Positions 28,008 to 39,398 of a stretch of DNA of 64,000 bases are shown here, piece by piece. The translations under genes and the position numbers were made by a program. Each line of letters starts with the position of its first letter. The stretch's first letter is position 1. Source of the stretch: Sinomicrobium kalidii (GTDB lineage Bacteria > Bacteroidota > Bacteroidia > Flavobacteriales > Flavobacteriaceae); assembly GCF_021183825.1 (NCBI RefSeq), contig NZ_CP089211.1:1798001-1862000 (forward strand), read 5' to 3'. Below the pieces are notes generated by a model. That model did not search any database. It was not told the DNA's origin and worked only from the letters and a program-made list of their open reading frames with translations.

Positions 28008-29591
28008 ATGAAATTCAAATATATCATAGTGTATTCCCTCATCGCAGCTACAGGGCTTTTGGTGTCCTGTGGTGAGGATTTTCTTGAGCGTGCTCCTTTA
28101 TCGGAGATCAGTACAGAAAACTTTTATCAGACCCCCGAAGACCTGAGACTGGCAACTGCGGCTTTATACGGGGGTGCGCCATGGGCCGACTGGAATTATA
28201 ATTGTTATTTGCCCGTAGGCGAGGTGCTTAGCGGCAATATGGCCGTAGGTTATTGGGGCGATGCGGTTCAGCTGAATACGTTCTCCGTAACCGGGTTGAA
28301 TGAGATCATGATAGCGAACTGGAAGTCCATGTACAAGGTTATTGCCCATTGCAATACCACCATTAATGCCATACAGGAAAAAGCACCGCCTTCCATTCCT
28401 GAAGAGGACAGGAACGCTGCCATTGCCGAGGCGAGGTTTATACGTGGATTTGCTTATTACAATCTGGCTTTGTTGTGGGGGCCGGTCCCCATTATAGAGG
28501 ATAACACCAGCCTGATCGGCGCTCCCCTGGTTTACAGAAATAAAGTTAACGACGTATACCAGTTTGTGGTGAATGACCTCACTTTTGCGGAGAGCCACCT
28601 CCCCGATTCCGATACGAAAGGGAGGCTAACCACCTGGTCTGCACAGGGTATGTTAGCTAAAGTCTATTTGACATGGGCAGGGCTGAATTCGGAAGGCTCC
28701 GGCCAGCGCGACCAGGCATTACTGGACAAGGCCAGATCTTATGCCGGCAATGTCTGTAAAAACAGCGGGCTGACGTTGCTGGACAATTATGCAAACCTCT
28801 TCAAGACCGAGTACAATGACAACCAGGAATCATTGTTTGCTTTGCAATGGGCGCCGGGCCTCGGCTGGCTGGAGGGCAACATGCTACAGGTATATTCCCC
28901 CGGCGGCCCTGAAATATCGGCCAACGGACAGGCGGGCTGGTTTAATATCGAGCCTACTATCGATATGTTTGCTTTATACACAGAGCAGGATTCCATAAGA
29001 CGCAAGGCCACTTTTATGCTGAGAGGCGATTATTACCCCGAGTTAAATGCTGCGGGAGGCGGCTTTACATTTGATAGCCATACCGGTTTAAAGAAACATA
29101 TTATCGGCACCAATGTGGATAACAATGCACCGACCATGACCATGACCTCTTCCACAGAGCACAACTCATTATTGAGGCTTGCCGATGTTTATTTACTGTA
29201 TGCCGAAGCGATCCTCGGCAATAACGCCGCCACATCAGATGCCGATGCACTGTTTTACTTCAACGAAGTACGCACAAGGGCCGGACTCGATCCCGTGGCC
29301 TCCATCGATGCGGACATGTTGCTGAAGGAACGAAGGATTGAGCTCGCCGCCGAAGGTCAGTTCTGGAACGACCTCGTAAGGCTCTCCTACTACGATCCCC
29401 AAAAGGCCATCGGTATTCTCAACAACGAGCAACGTGTGCCTTTTGATTATGAAGACGGGACGGCAACCCCCCGGGACCCGTACGGGGAAATAACCCCGGC
29501 CACGGTGAATACATTTAGGTTTCCGCTGCCGTCATCCGAGATAACAGCCAATCCTAAGCTGTTGGAACCACCGGTATCTTATTCATTCTAA
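28008..29591 (+). CDS. SusD-like glycan-binding lipoprotein of the xyloglucan locus
   Basis: A 527-residue lipoprotein with signal LLVSC (Cys21). The SusD fold is shown by DFLERAPLSEISTENFYQTPEDLRLA at the N terminus, the helical core EARFIRGFAYYNLALLWGPVPI, and the C-terminal LLKERRIELAAEGQFWNDLVRL. It is the surface lid of the SusC pore and binds the polysaccharide or its oligomers. It lies 12 bp after SusC and 18 bp before the TIG-repeat binding protein, so the three form the core operon. By position it corresponds to SGBP-A of the Bacteroides ovatus xyloglucan locus. Confidence 0.95.
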   Translation: MKFKYIIVYSLIAATGLLVSCGEDFLERAPLSEISTENFYQTPEDLRLATAALYGGAPWADWNYNCYLPVGEVLSGNMAVGYWGDAVQLNTFSVTGLNEIMIANWKSMYKVIAHCNTTINAIQEKAPPSIPEEDRNAAIAEARFIRGFAYYNLALLWGPVPIIEDNTSLIGAPLVYRNKVNDVYQFVVNDLTFAESHLPDSDTKGRLTTWSAQGMLAKVYLTWAGLNSEGSGQRDQALLDKARSYAGNVCKNSGLTLLDNYANLFKTEYNDNQESLFALQWAPGLGWLEGNMLQVYSPGGPEISANGQAGWFNIEPTIDMFALYTEQDSIRRKATFMLRGDYYPELNAAGGGFTFDSHTGLKKHIIGTNVDNNAPTMTMTSSTEHNSLLRLADVYLLYAEAILGNNAATSDADALFYFNEVRTRAGLDPVASIDADMLLKERRIELAAEGQFWNDLVRLSYYDPQKAIGILNNEQRVPFDYEDGTATPRDPYGEITPATVNTFRFPLPSSEITANPKLLEPPVSYSF

Positions 29592-29609
29592 CATAATCAA
29601 GAACATATC

Positions 29610-31118
29610 ATGGAAAAAACTAAATATAAATTTAATCGTTTTCTACTTCCTTGTCTGGCGGCAGTTTTTGTCCTGATGCTTGCCTGCGAGAAGGAAGATA
29701 CCGTGTCTGCCCCTGTCATTACAGAGGTCCGGAATTATGAAGCTTCTCCCAATGACACGCTCGTCAATACGATCAATACCGGTCAGTGGGTGGTGATTAT
29801 GGGAAAAAACCTAAGCCATGTATCCGAAGTATATTTTGCGGATACCCCTGCAACGATCAACAATACCCTTTTTACCGATGCAAGTATAGTAGTGCAAATA
29901 CCCTCTATAGCGTTTCAATACGTACCGGATGAAAAATTGAATGAAATTACGGTAATCAGTGAGGGAGGCAGTGCTCATTATATGATCAGCATTATGGGTG
30001 AACCTGTGATCTCACGCGTAAGAAATTATGAAGACGCTCCCAATGATACCATTGTGGATGCCGTTGGTCCGGGGCAACACATTAATATTATCGGATATAA
30101 CCTGAAAGATGCCTCTGAAATAGCTTTTCAGGGGGTCAGTGCCGATCTGGGAAATATCATGTACACTGATTCCAGTGCCGTAGTAAAAGTTCCTGAAGAC
30201 CTGTCGGGAGGCGATGCTTCACTGGCCAATACGATCACTTATACAACAAGCCTCGGAACGGACATGTATACCATTAAGATCCTGGGGCCTCCTGTAATTT
30301 TGAGGATATCCAATGAAAACCCCAACGCTGGCGACATGGTTTACATTTATGGCAATAACTTATCGCCGGTTCAGAGCCTGTCCTTTGCAGGGACTGAAAT
30401 CTCGGAATTCACCGGATCCGAAGATGGGGAATCCGTTGGTTTTATCGTCCCGGAATTATCCCAAAGTGGGCCTGTGGAGATTGTTACATTAGGCGGGACT
30501 TTTACTACGGCATTTAATGTCAACGATCTGACAACAGGGATAATAGCCAATTTCGAATGGGGAGATGATTTTGGCTGGAAATGGTGGGGAGGAGCCGAAT
30601 TAAAAAGCGATGACCCTGACTTTCCCGGCAATTCAAGCCAATATCTCGTACTTAAGACCGCTATCCTGGACCCCGGTGCTGGTGATGATCAGAGTACCGC
30701 GATCCGAATCGAAGAAGCACCGTGGTTACCAGTCGAGAACATTTCCGATCCTGTGAATAGCTGGGCGCTTAAGTTTGAGATCAGTATTCCTGAGCCCTGG
30801 AATGGTGGCACCCTTTCTATCAAGACCTCAAATAATAACTATATGGCCCGGTACGAACCCTGGCAGGTCTCTTCCACAAATACGGCGGCACATTCTACTG
30901 AAGGCTGGCAAACGGTGACTATTCCGCTCTCTGCATTCCGCAGAAATGATGCTACGGGAGATGGCAAAGGTGAACCGGTAGCAAGTATCAATGAACTGTT
31001 TGGAGGAACAGGGACCACCACGAGCAACTTATTCCTCTATATGCACAATTATGGTTCTTCACCCACCAGGACAGGGTTTAATGCCGCCTTTGATAATTTC
31101 AGGGTAGTGAGAAGGTAA
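29610..31118 (+). CDS. Surface glycan-binding protein with TIG repeats and C-terminal xyloglucan-binding domain
   Basis: A 502-residue lipoprotein (LMLAC, Cys26). Three IPT/TIG-type beta-sandwich repeats (about residues 33-125, 126-220 and 221-300; motifs VVIMGKNLSHVSEVYF, INIIGYNLKDASEIAF, VYIYGNNLSPVQSLSF) form a rod. The last 200 residues are a larger beta-sandwich rich in Trp (GWKWWGGAEL, ALKFEISIPEPWNGG, EPWQVSS) ending FDNFRVVRR. This is the layout of SGBP-B in xyloglucan loci, where the C-terminal domain binds the glucan backbone. It displays polysaccharide to the surface endo-enzymes and has no catalytic role. Its position after SusD is the usual one. Confidence 0.9.
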   Translation: MEKTKYKFNRFLLPCLAAVFVLMLACEKEDTVSAPVITEVRNYEASPNDTLVNTINTGQWVVIMGKNLSHVSEVYFADTPATINNTLFTDASIVVQIPSIAFQYVPDEKLNEITVISEGGSAHYMISIMGEPVISRVRNYEDAPNDTIVDAVGPGQHINIIGYNLKDASEIAFQGVSADLGNIMYTDSSAVVKVPEDLSGGDASLANTITYTTSLGTDMYTIKILGPPVILRISNENPNAGDMVYIYGNNLSPVQSLSFAGTEISEFTGSEDGESVGFIVPELSQSGPVEIVTLGGTFTTAFNVNDLTTGIIANFEWGDDFGWKWWGGAELKSDDPDFPGNSSQYLVLKTAILDPGAGDDQSTAIRIEEAPWLPVENISDPVNSWALKFEISIPEPWNGGTLSIKTSNNNYMARYEPWQVSSTNTAAHSTEGWQTVTIPLSAFRRNDATGDGKGEPVASINELFGGTGTTTSNLFLYMHNYGSSPTRTGFNAAFDNFRVVRR

Positions 31119-31127
31119 CAGGTAAGA

Positions 31128-31196
31128 GAAGTTGTCTGAAAAAGGCAGTGATGCTGTCGGGACAGGGTGGCGTAAAGCTACTTTTCAGACAACTTC
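31128..31196. repeat. 15-bp perfect inverted repeat, hairpin
   Basis: GAAGTTGTCTGAAAA at 31128-31142 is the exact reverse complement of 31182-31196. It lies 10 bp after the stop of the glycan-binding protein gene and before GH74. It could end or attenuate the SusC-SusD-SGBP transcript, or protect its 3' end. Confidence 0.7.
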
Positions 31197-31268
31197 TTCC
31201 CAAAATGTTTTTCGCAACCAAAGCCACCAAAAATTTACACCATTTAATTAACCCCTTAAACTTAAATT

Positions 31269-34019
31269 ATGAAAAAAATCAATCATGACTATGGAAAAAA
31301 CAGTTTCAGGTATAAAATACCTGCCTTTCTCTGTTTATTTGTCACAATTCTTATGTGCCAGGGCCATAAGGTTAAGGCCCAGGCCACAGCTGATTACAAC
31401 TGGAAGAGTGTAGCTATCGGCGGTGGCGGATTTGTATCTGCCATTATACCGAGTAAGACCCAGCAAAACCTGGTTTATGCCCGGACCGATGTAGGAGGTG
31501 CCTACAGATGGAATGCTTCGACGGGCAGCTGGATACCTCTGACGGACTGGGTATCGGAAGATCAGGTAGGGTTTCTGGGTGTCGAATCACTGGCAACAGA
31601 TCCTAATAATCCCGGCAGGTTGTATATGCTTGCAGGCATCAGTTATTTTAATAATGGCAAAACTGCAATCCTTCACTCCAGTGATTATGGCAACACGTTT
31701 ACCGTAACAGATGTCACGGATCAATTTAAGGCTCACGGTAACGGTATGGGGCGACAAACCGGCGAGAAACTTGTAGTTGATCCCAACAACAGCAATATTG
31801 TGTACTGCGGTACGCGGCGGAACGGATTGTTCAGGAGTACGGATGCCGGTGTAACATGGAGCAGGCTCAATACGCTAAACGTTACCACGACCCCCAATGA
31901 AAACGGGATAAGCTTTGTTATTCTGGATGGCAGCAGCGTTTCGGGGGGAGTTACGCAACGGATCATTGTCGGAGTTTCGCGCAGTGGCAGTACAAACCTG
32001 TACCGAAGTGAAAATGGCGGCCAGTCCTTTTCGGCAGTTTCAGGGGCTACCACCACCTATATGCCCCATCGGGCGGCTTTGGCAAGTAACGGAGACCTGT
32101 ATATAACCTATGGCAATGGAGCCGGGCCTCACGGGCACTCGGCAGTGCCCGAACCCATGGATAACGGACAGATCTGGAAATACAATATTCCTTCAGGTGC
32201 ATGGACCAACATCACACCTTCGGGTTTCAACAGGGCATTCGGAGGAATAAGCGTTGATCCGAATAATCCTAACCGGGTTGTGACATCTACCATCAACACC
32301 TATATGAACCAGAATGGGACCTGGGGTGACCGGATATTCCTGAGCACCAGCGGCGGATCGAGCTGGGTTGATGTGGTAGACCGGGGATTTAACATGGACC
32401 CTGATGGTGTAACCTGGATCAACGGCCATTCCATCCATTGGGCAGGCTCCGTAGAATTCGACCCCTTCAATACGCAAAAAGTCTGGGTCACTTCGGGGAA
32501 TGGTATTTTCGTGAATGACAACATCAATAGCAGCGGTACCTGGCGGTTTACTGTCCGGGGGCTTGAAGAAACCGTGCCCCTTGGCCTGGAAAGTATTCCC
32601 AATGGCCCTTTAATTTCGGTTATCGGCGACTATGACGGATTCAGGCATACTGACATTGGTCAATATGCACCCATTCATAACCCGCAAATGGGAACCACCA
32701 CCGGGCTGGCAGTAGCGGCCCAGAATACGGGCAAAATGGTTCGGGTGGGAAATTCCATGTATTATTCCACCGATATGGGATCGACCTGGACCCAAAGCAA
32801 TATGAACGGAACGCAGGGAAAGGTGGCGCTATCGGCCAATGGCAATATCGTTTTGCATTCGCCCAGGCAATCGTCTGTCACTTACCGTTCAACGAATAAC
32901 GGGTCTTCCTGGTCCACGGTAAGCGGGTTAAGTTTTAATGAAGCACATCCGGTTGGCGACCCGGTCAATTCCAATAAATTTTATGCATACAACCCCGGGA
33001 ACGGAGCGGTAATGGTGAGCACCGACGGCGGATCTTCATTTTCCCAGACAGGTTCAGTCGCGGGCTGGGGCTCAAAAGTCATCCGGCTGGCGCCCGGAAG
33101 GGAAGGCCATGTCTGGATAGCTTTGAACAATGGAGGTCTGGTACGTTCAACAGACTCCGGGCAATCCTTTTCAACCATAAATGGTATCAGTTATTGTGGA
33201 GCCGTTGGTTTCGGTATCGCTGCCCCCGGAGCCAATTATCCTGCCATTTACATTTGGGGTACCATCAACAATGTAAAAGGTGTTTATCGCTCCACAGACC
33301 AGGGAGCATCCTGGACCAGGATCAATACGGACACGCAACAATACGGAGGTCCGGGAAACGGGCAATTCGTGCAGGGAGATATGAATGTCTTCGGAAGAGT
33401 ATATATGAGTACGGCCGGTCGTGGTATCGTATATGGAGACCCTGCCGCCTGTACGCCTACGGGCATTATACCGTACGTACAGATCAATAACGGAACCTGG
33501 CAGCAAACAGCCAGTGCCGCCTTAGACGCAGGCGGGACGGTGAAATTCGGGCCCCAGCCTATCCAGGGAGGATCGTGGAGCTGGAGCGGACCGAACGGTT
33601 TTAGTGCTTCCACCCGGGAAGTAACCATTTCCAATATACAGGCCAGCCAGGCAGGAAGCTATGAAGCTACCTATACGAACAGCGGAGGGTGCCAAAGCAC
33701 GCAGACTTTTGATGTCACAATAACAAGTGGAGCCCAGGCGGAGAAAACCATTGCCCTTCAGGTAAATGACAATACTTTAGCTAATGAAGTTGTTATTTAC
33801 CCGAACCCTACCCGGGCAGGGAAATTTTCGATAGCATTACCGGCCCCTTTACAAACAGCGATCATCAGTATTTATGATAATCGGGGCAGATGGTTGTACC
33901 AGGAAGTTACGGGAGGAGATGAAATACGGGAATTCGATCAGTCTCTGGATAGAGGAATTTACCTGGTCAATATACGATCCGGCCAATATAACATAACGAA
34001 GAAGTTAATTGTCAATTAA
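31269..34019 (+). CDS. GH74 endo-xyloglucanase with Ig/PKD-like domain and T9SS sorting domain
   Basis: A 916-residue secreted GH74 enzyme that cuts the xyloglucan backbone. A signal peptide ends near KVKAQ (residue 38). Two seven-bladed propellers follow with repeated SxDxGxSW-type motifs (STDAGVTWSR, SEDGGS-like, STDQGASWTR). The likely catalytic aspartates are Asp74 in YARTDVGGAYRW and Asp454 in VIGDYDGFRH, the positions conserved in GH74. An Ig/PKD-like domain (about 735-825, SWSGPNGFSAS) and a type A T9SS sorting domain (last 80 residues, VVIYPNPTRAGKFSIALP ... GIYLVNI) follow. Export by T9SS would place it outside the cell or on the surface, whereas most enzymes of the locus are Sec-exported. 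Confidence 0.94.
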   Translation: MKKINHDYGKNSFRYKIPAFLCLFVTILMCQGHKVKAQATADYNWKSVAIGGGGFVSAIIPSKTQQNLVYARTDVGGAYRWNASTGSWIPLTDWVSEDQVGFLGVESLATDPNNPGRLYMLAGISYFNNGKTAILHSSDYGNTFTVTDVTDQFKAHGNGMGRQTGEKLVVDPNNSNIVYCGTRRNGLFRSTDAGVTWSRLNTLNVTTTPNENGISFVILDGSSVSGGVTQRIIVGVSRSGSTNLYRSENGGQSFSAVSGATTTYMPHRAALASNGDLYITYGNGAGPHGHSAVPEPMDNGQIWKYNIPSGAWTNITPSGFNRAFGGISVDPNNPNRVVTSTINTYMNQNGTWGDRIFLSTSGGSSWVDVVDRGFNMDPDGVTWINGHSIHWAGSVEFDPFNTQKVWVTSGNGIFVNDNINSSGTWRFTVRGLEETVPLGLESIPNGPLISVIGDYDGFRHTDIGQYAPIHNPQMGTTTGLAVAAQNTGKMVRVGNSMYYSTDMGSTWTQSNMNGTQGKVALSANGNIVLHSPRQSSVTYRSTNNGSSWSTVSGLSFNEAHPVGDPVNSNKFYAYNPGNGAVMVSTDGGSSFSQTGSVAGWGSKVIRLAPGREGHVWIALNNGGLVRSTDSGQSFSTINGISYCGAVGFGIAAPGANYPAIYIWGTINNVKGVYRSTDQGASWTRINTDTQQYGGPGNGQFVQGDMNVFGRVYMSTAGRGIVYGDPAACTPTGIIPYVQINNGTWQQTASAALDAGGTVKFGPQPIQGGSWSWSGPNGFSASTREVTISNIQASQAGSYEATYTNSGGCQSTQTFDVTITSGAQAEKTIALQVNDNTLANEVVIYPNPTRAGKFSIALPAPLQTAIISIYDNRGRWLYQEVTGGDEIREFDQSLDRGIYLVNIRSGQYNITKKLIVN

Positions 34020-34037
34020 TGGGAAAACATAAAAACC

Positions 34038-34074
34038 CCTTATCAGACACATAGCATCCCCTGTCCGGATAAGG
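34038..34074 (+). terminator. Hairpin downstream of GH74
   Basis: CCTTATC at 34038-34044 pairs with GATAAGG at 34068-34074, with an inner GACA/TGTC extension. It lies 18 bp after the GH74 stop and lacks a long T run, so it may be a transcript-stabilising or weak terminator structure. Confidence 0.5.
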
Positions 34075-34096
34075 TTATAAATACTTTAGCCAATTA

Positions 34097-34119
34097 AATT
34101 CAGTTTAAACATGCTCTAA
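34097..34119. repeat. Dispersed 23-bp motif, copy 2
   Basis: It is 22/23 identical to 14511-14533, with shared core GTTTAAACATGCTCTAA. It lies 32 bp before the acetylesterase start. Relative to the downstream gene its orientation is opposite to that of copy 1. Confidence 0.55.
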
Positions 34120-34151
34120 AGCCACAGTCAAAATAAATTAACCTGAAAACA

Positions 34152-36113
34152 ATGTTAAATACGAAAACAAGAATAGCGGGAGGACTTTTCATACTGTTCC
34201 TCTTTTGCCAGGGGCTATGTTACGCCCGGATCACCATGCCCAAAGTATTCGGGAATGATATGGTTTTACAAAGGGGCATAAAAATTCCGGTTTGGGGAAA
34301 TTCGGACCCCGGAGCACACATCATAGCAGAATTGGGAACCGTGCGTGCAACCACAAAAGCCGATACCGAAGGAAAGTGGATGGTCCGGTTTCCGAAGTTC
34401 AAAGCAGGCGGTCCCTATACCCTTAAAATTTATGAAAAGGGAAAGCCAACCGAAGGTTTGGAACTGAAGGGTATCCTCATCGGGGATGTATGGGTGGCTT
34501 CCGGGCAGTCCAATATGGAATGGCAGGTGCAGCAGTCCGCAGACGCAGAAAATGAGATCGCAAATGCCGATTTTTCCAATATACGTTTCCTTCCGGTAGT
34601 GCACAATAAGAAATTAACCCCGCAAACCGATATTTCTTCCGGAAAGTGGCAGGTATGCGACAGCGCCAATGTAAAGGAGTTTTCGGCTGTTGCCTATTTT
34701 TTTGCGAGAAAGATACACCGGGACCACAATGTCCCAGTAGGCATTATCCAGAGTACCTGGGGGGGAACACCCGTAGAATCCTGGACAAGCCGGGAAATGT
34801 TGCTTTCTTCCCCGATATCCAGGCAGGCCGTGCTGGCCAATGATACGCTCAGGGACCCCTACGATTTTGTACAGGACAGCCTGAATGTCATACGCTTTTG
34901 GGATATCGTCTTGAATCCTCAGGATAAGGCAGACAAGATAGTACCTTCGACGGAATACGACGACTCCGGCTGGACCGAAACGGAAATGCCCCGGTTGATC
35001 AAAGATTTCGGGATCGGGCCCTACGAAGGGGTGATGTGGCTGCGCAAAAGGGTACTATTGCCGGAGCGTTTTGAGGGTAAAGACCTGGTAGTGAATGTGG
35101 GACATCCGGAGTTTAACTATTCTCTGTACTTCAACGGTGAGGAGATCTGTAAGGCGGTCTGGAACTCAAATCCAACCCATCGGTATACCATTCCCGCCCA
35201 CCTCGTAAAAAAGGGGGAAAACGTGGTTTCTATCCGCCTGGCCATGATCTGGAACGGCGGAGGTATCTATCCCCCGGCCGACAGCCTCTATATCACGGAC
35301 GGCTCTTCAAAAATATCTTTAGCCGGAAAGTGGTTGTATCAAAAAGATATCGAACCCGCCCTTCCCAGGATCATGGATTATCATTACAGGCCCGCGGTAT
35401 TGTTCAATGCGATGATCAACCCGGTCATCCCTTACGGCATCAAGGGATTTATATGGTACCAGGGAGAAGCGAATGCCCCCGAAGCGTATCACTACAGGAA
35501 GCTTTTCCCCATGCTGATCACCGACTGGCGGGAATGCTGGGGCCAGGGCAACCTCCCCTTTTTGTATGTACAACTGGCAAATTTCAAAAAGAGAAAAGAT
35601 ACCCCTTCGGAAAGTGATTGGGCAGAGCTCAGGGAAGCCCAGACGCTGACGTTGTCACAACCGAATACGGGAATGGCCTGTATCATCGACATAGGCGAAG
35701 CGGATAATATCCACCCCACAAACAAGCAGGAAGTAGGCCGGCGACTGGCTCTGATCGCCGATAAAATGGTATATGGACGGAACGACCGTATCGCATCCGG
35801 TCCCGTGTATAAAAGCGCTAAAACAGAAGGAAACCGGGTCCGCATCAGCTTCACCAATACCGGTTCGGGACTATCCGCAAAAGACGGGAGACAAGTAACA
35901 GGTTTTGCCATTGCGGGAAATGACCGGAAATTCCATTGGGCCAAAGCTGTGATCGAGGGAAATGAGGTGGTCGTTTATTCCGATAAGGTGGTCAGTCCGG
36001 AAGCGGTACGCTATGCCTGGGCCGACAACCCCGAATGCAACCTGGTAAATTCCGAAGGATTGCCTGCGGTCCCTTTCCGGACAGATGACTGGAAAGGGAT
36101 CACCCGGAAATAG
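34152..36113 (+). CDS. SGNH acetylesterase, sialate O-acetylesterase/CE20-like
   Basis: A 653-residue secreted esterase with a signal peptide (to about CYARI). The SGNH hydrolase core carries Ser120 in GQSNM and the Asp518/His521 pair in GEADNIHP. It is split by an inserted jelly-roll domain (about residues 255-395, MWLRKRVLLPERFEGKDLVVN), and the block KGFIWYQGEANAPEAYHYRKLFPMLI follows. This arrangement is shared by sialate 9-O-acetylesterase-like proteins and by CE20 enzymes that deacetylate xyloglucan oligosaccharides. Between GH74 and GH5 genes, removal of acetyl from xyloglucan galactosyl residues is the most likely role. Confidence 0.88.
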   Translation: MLNTKTRIAGGLFILFLFCQGLCYARITMPKVFGNDMVLQRGIKIPVWGNSDPGAHIIAELGTVRATTKADTEGKWMVRFPKFKAGGPYTLKIYEKGKPTEGLELKGILIGDVWVASGQSNMEWQVQQSADAENEIANADFSNIRFLPVVHNKKLTPQTDISSGKWQVCDSANVKEFSAVAYFFARKIHRDHNVPVGIIQSTWGGTPVESWTSREMLLSSPISRQAVLANDTLRDPYDFVQDSLNVIRFWDIVLNPQDKADKIVPSTEYDDSGWTETEMPRLIKDFGIGPYEGVMWLRKRVLLPERFEGKDLVVNVGHPEFNYSLYFNGEEICKAVWNSNPTHRYTIPAHLVKKGENVVSIRLAMIWNGGGIYPPADSLYITDGSSKISLAGKWLYQKDIEPALPRIMDYHYRPAVLFNAMINPVIPYGIKGFIWYQGEANAPEAYHYRKLFPMLITDWRECWGQGNLPFLYVQLANFKKRKDTPSESDWAELREAQTLTLSQPNTGMACIIDIGEADNIHPTNKQEVGRRLALIADKMVYGRNDRIASGPVYKSAKTEGNRVRISFTNTGSGLSAKDGRQVTGFAIAGNDRKFHWAKAVIEGNEVVVYSDKVVSPEAVRYAWADNPECNLVNSEGLPAVPFRTDDWKGITRK

Positions 36114-36178
36114 AATCCAAAGATTGGATGAAAACGAATAATAAACAGTTTAGTACAAGGCAAAATTCAATTTCGCTG

Positions 36179-36229
36179 GATTTTCCTCGATGTTGCACCC
36201 CGTCCCTAAAGGGTGAATTGAGGAAAATC
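36179..36229. repeat. Inverted repeat between acetylesterase and GH5
   Basis: GATTTTCCTC (36179-36188) pairs perfectly with GAGGAAAATC (36220-36229). A nested CACCC/GGGTG stem lies inside. It is in the 211-bp gap ahead of the BACON-GH5 gene and may separate transcripts. Confidence 0.6.
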
Positions 36230-36324
36230 AGGTTCACTTTAGGGTTAGGGTAAAGCTGATTTTCCGACAACTTGCTGAAAAACAAATTTTGTCATGTACT
36301 AAAAACAAATAAAAACAACCCGAA

Positions 36325-37776
36325 ATGAAAAAAATAAATCCGGCCGGGATTCTGGCTATACTTTTTGTAATAATAGCACTTGCCTCTTGCAGTAGTAAAG
36401 AAGGAGAAATAGCCCCCGTGCTCGACGTTTCTTCGAATAAGGCTGATTTCACAGCGGAAGGAGGAGATGTAGAAATAACCATAACAAGCAACAGCGAGTG
36501 GAGTATTAGTAACCCGGTCTCATGGTTACAGCCGAGTCAGACAACAGGTAGCAGCGGAAGCACATCCGTAAAATTAAGCACAGAAGCTAATGGCACCGGT
36601 TCAGCCCGGGCCTCCGTATTGGAGGTTGCCGCGTCAAACGGCCAGGTGCGCAGGATTAATGCCTCACAGGGTTCGACGATCTACCCCTCTTATAATACTT
36701 CTCCGCTGCCGCCCGATGCCACAGGGATGAGCAGCAATGCCGTGGAGCTGGCGGCCAAAATGAAACTGGGCTGGAATATCGGCAATACCCTGGAAGCCAC
36801 GGGCGGTGAAAATGCCTGGGGTAATCCGAATATCACAAAAGAATATGTCGAGGCTGTTAAAAAACTGGGATTCAACGCCATTCGTATTCCCTGTGCCTGG
36901 GATCAGTATGCAGACCAGGCGACGGCAAAAATAGGACAAGAGTGGATGAACAGGGTCAAAGAAGTGGTAGGATACTGTGTAGACAATGACATGTATGTAA
37001 TGCTCAATATCCACTGGGATGGTGGCTGGCTGGAAAAAAACTGCACCCCCGAAAAGAAAGATTCGGTAAATGCCAAACAAAAAGCGTACTGGGAACAAAT
37101 AGCAACAGCCATGCGCGACTTTGATGAGCACCTGATGTTTGCCAGTGCCAATGAGCCAGACGTAGATAATGCTGAAGAGATGGCGGTACTCCATTCCTAC
37201 CACCAGACCTTTGTCAATGCCGTTCGGGCTACGGGCGGTAAGAACAGCTATAGGGTGCTGGTGGTCCAGGGACCTGCTACAAATATTGAAAAAAGCAATG
37301 ATTTGATGAACATGCCTACAGATGAGGTAGACGGCCGTATGATGGCTGAGGTACATTATTATACACCTTCTCAATTCTGCATCCTGTTCGACGGCGACAA
37401 GAGCTGGGGCAAGATGGCCTATTACTGGGGTGCAGATAACCACTCTGCCATTGAACCCGACCGCAACGCCACCTATGGGGAAGAGGATGAAGTAGATGCA
37501 TCTATGGCTTTGGCAAAAACGAAATTCATCGACAAAGGAATCCCGGTAATCCTGGGCGAATATGGGGCCTATCGACGTCACGAAAGTGAGCATGTCCCCC
37601 AGGACCTGGAGACACACCACAATGCAGTAGATCATTGGATCGAGTATGTAACAAGGAAGGCCCTGGCGAATGGTTTGATCCCTTTTTGGTGGGATACGGG
37701 AGTTGCGGTGGATAGAAACAACGGTTCCGTAAAAGACCAACGTACCATCGATAAACTTTTTGAGGCAATAGAATAA
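36325..37776 (+). CDS. BACON-GH5 (subfamily 4-like) endo-xyloglucanase lipoprotein
   Basis: A 483-residue lipoprotein (IIALASC, Cys22). A BACON domain spans about residues 34-115 (FTAEGGDVEITITSNSEWSI ... RINASQG) and is followed by a GH5 barrel with WNIGNTLEATGGENAWGNP. The acid/base is Glu277 in SANEPD and the nucleophile Glu412 in LGEYGAYRR. Domain order and motifs match BoGH5A, the surface endo-xyloglucanase of the Bacteroides ovatus xyloglucan locus. It should sit on the outer face of the outer membrane and make oligosaccharides for SusCD import. It lies 35 bp ahead of GH43, so the two are probably co-transcribed. Confidence 0.94.
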   Translation: MKKINPAGILAILFVIIALASCSSKEGEIAPVLDVSSNKADFTAEGGDVEITITSNSEWSISNPVSWLQPSQTTGSSGSTSVKLSTEANGTGSARASVLEVAASNGQVRRINASQGSTIYPSYNTSPLPPDATGMSSNAVELAAKMKLGWNIGNTLEATGGENAWGNPNITKEYVEAVKKLGFNAIRIPCAWDQYADQATAKIGQEWMNRVKEVVGYCVDNDMYVMLNIHWDGGWLEKNCTPEKKDSVNAKQKAYWEQIATAMRDFDEHLMFASANEPDVDNAEEMAVLHSYHQTFVNAVRATGGKNSYRVLVVQGPATNIEKSNDLMNMPTDEVDGRMMAEVHYYTPSQFCILFDGDKSWGKMAYYWGADNHSAIEPDRNATYGEEDEVDASMALAKTKFIDKGIPVILGEYGAYRRHESEHVPQDLETHHNAVDHWIEYVTRKALANGLIPFWWDTGVAVDRNNGSVKDQRTIDKLFEAIE

Positions 37777-37808
37777 TAAAAACCTGCCCGTATTTCAATT
37801 AAAAATAA

Positions 37809-39398
<1,590 letters not shown>

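Noticed and set aside
36664-37740. 358-codon open frame on the minus strand
   Set aside because: It lies wholly opposite the BACON-GH5 gene, has low-complexity cysteine- and His-rich translation with no signal or domain, and is explained by codon bias of the true gene.
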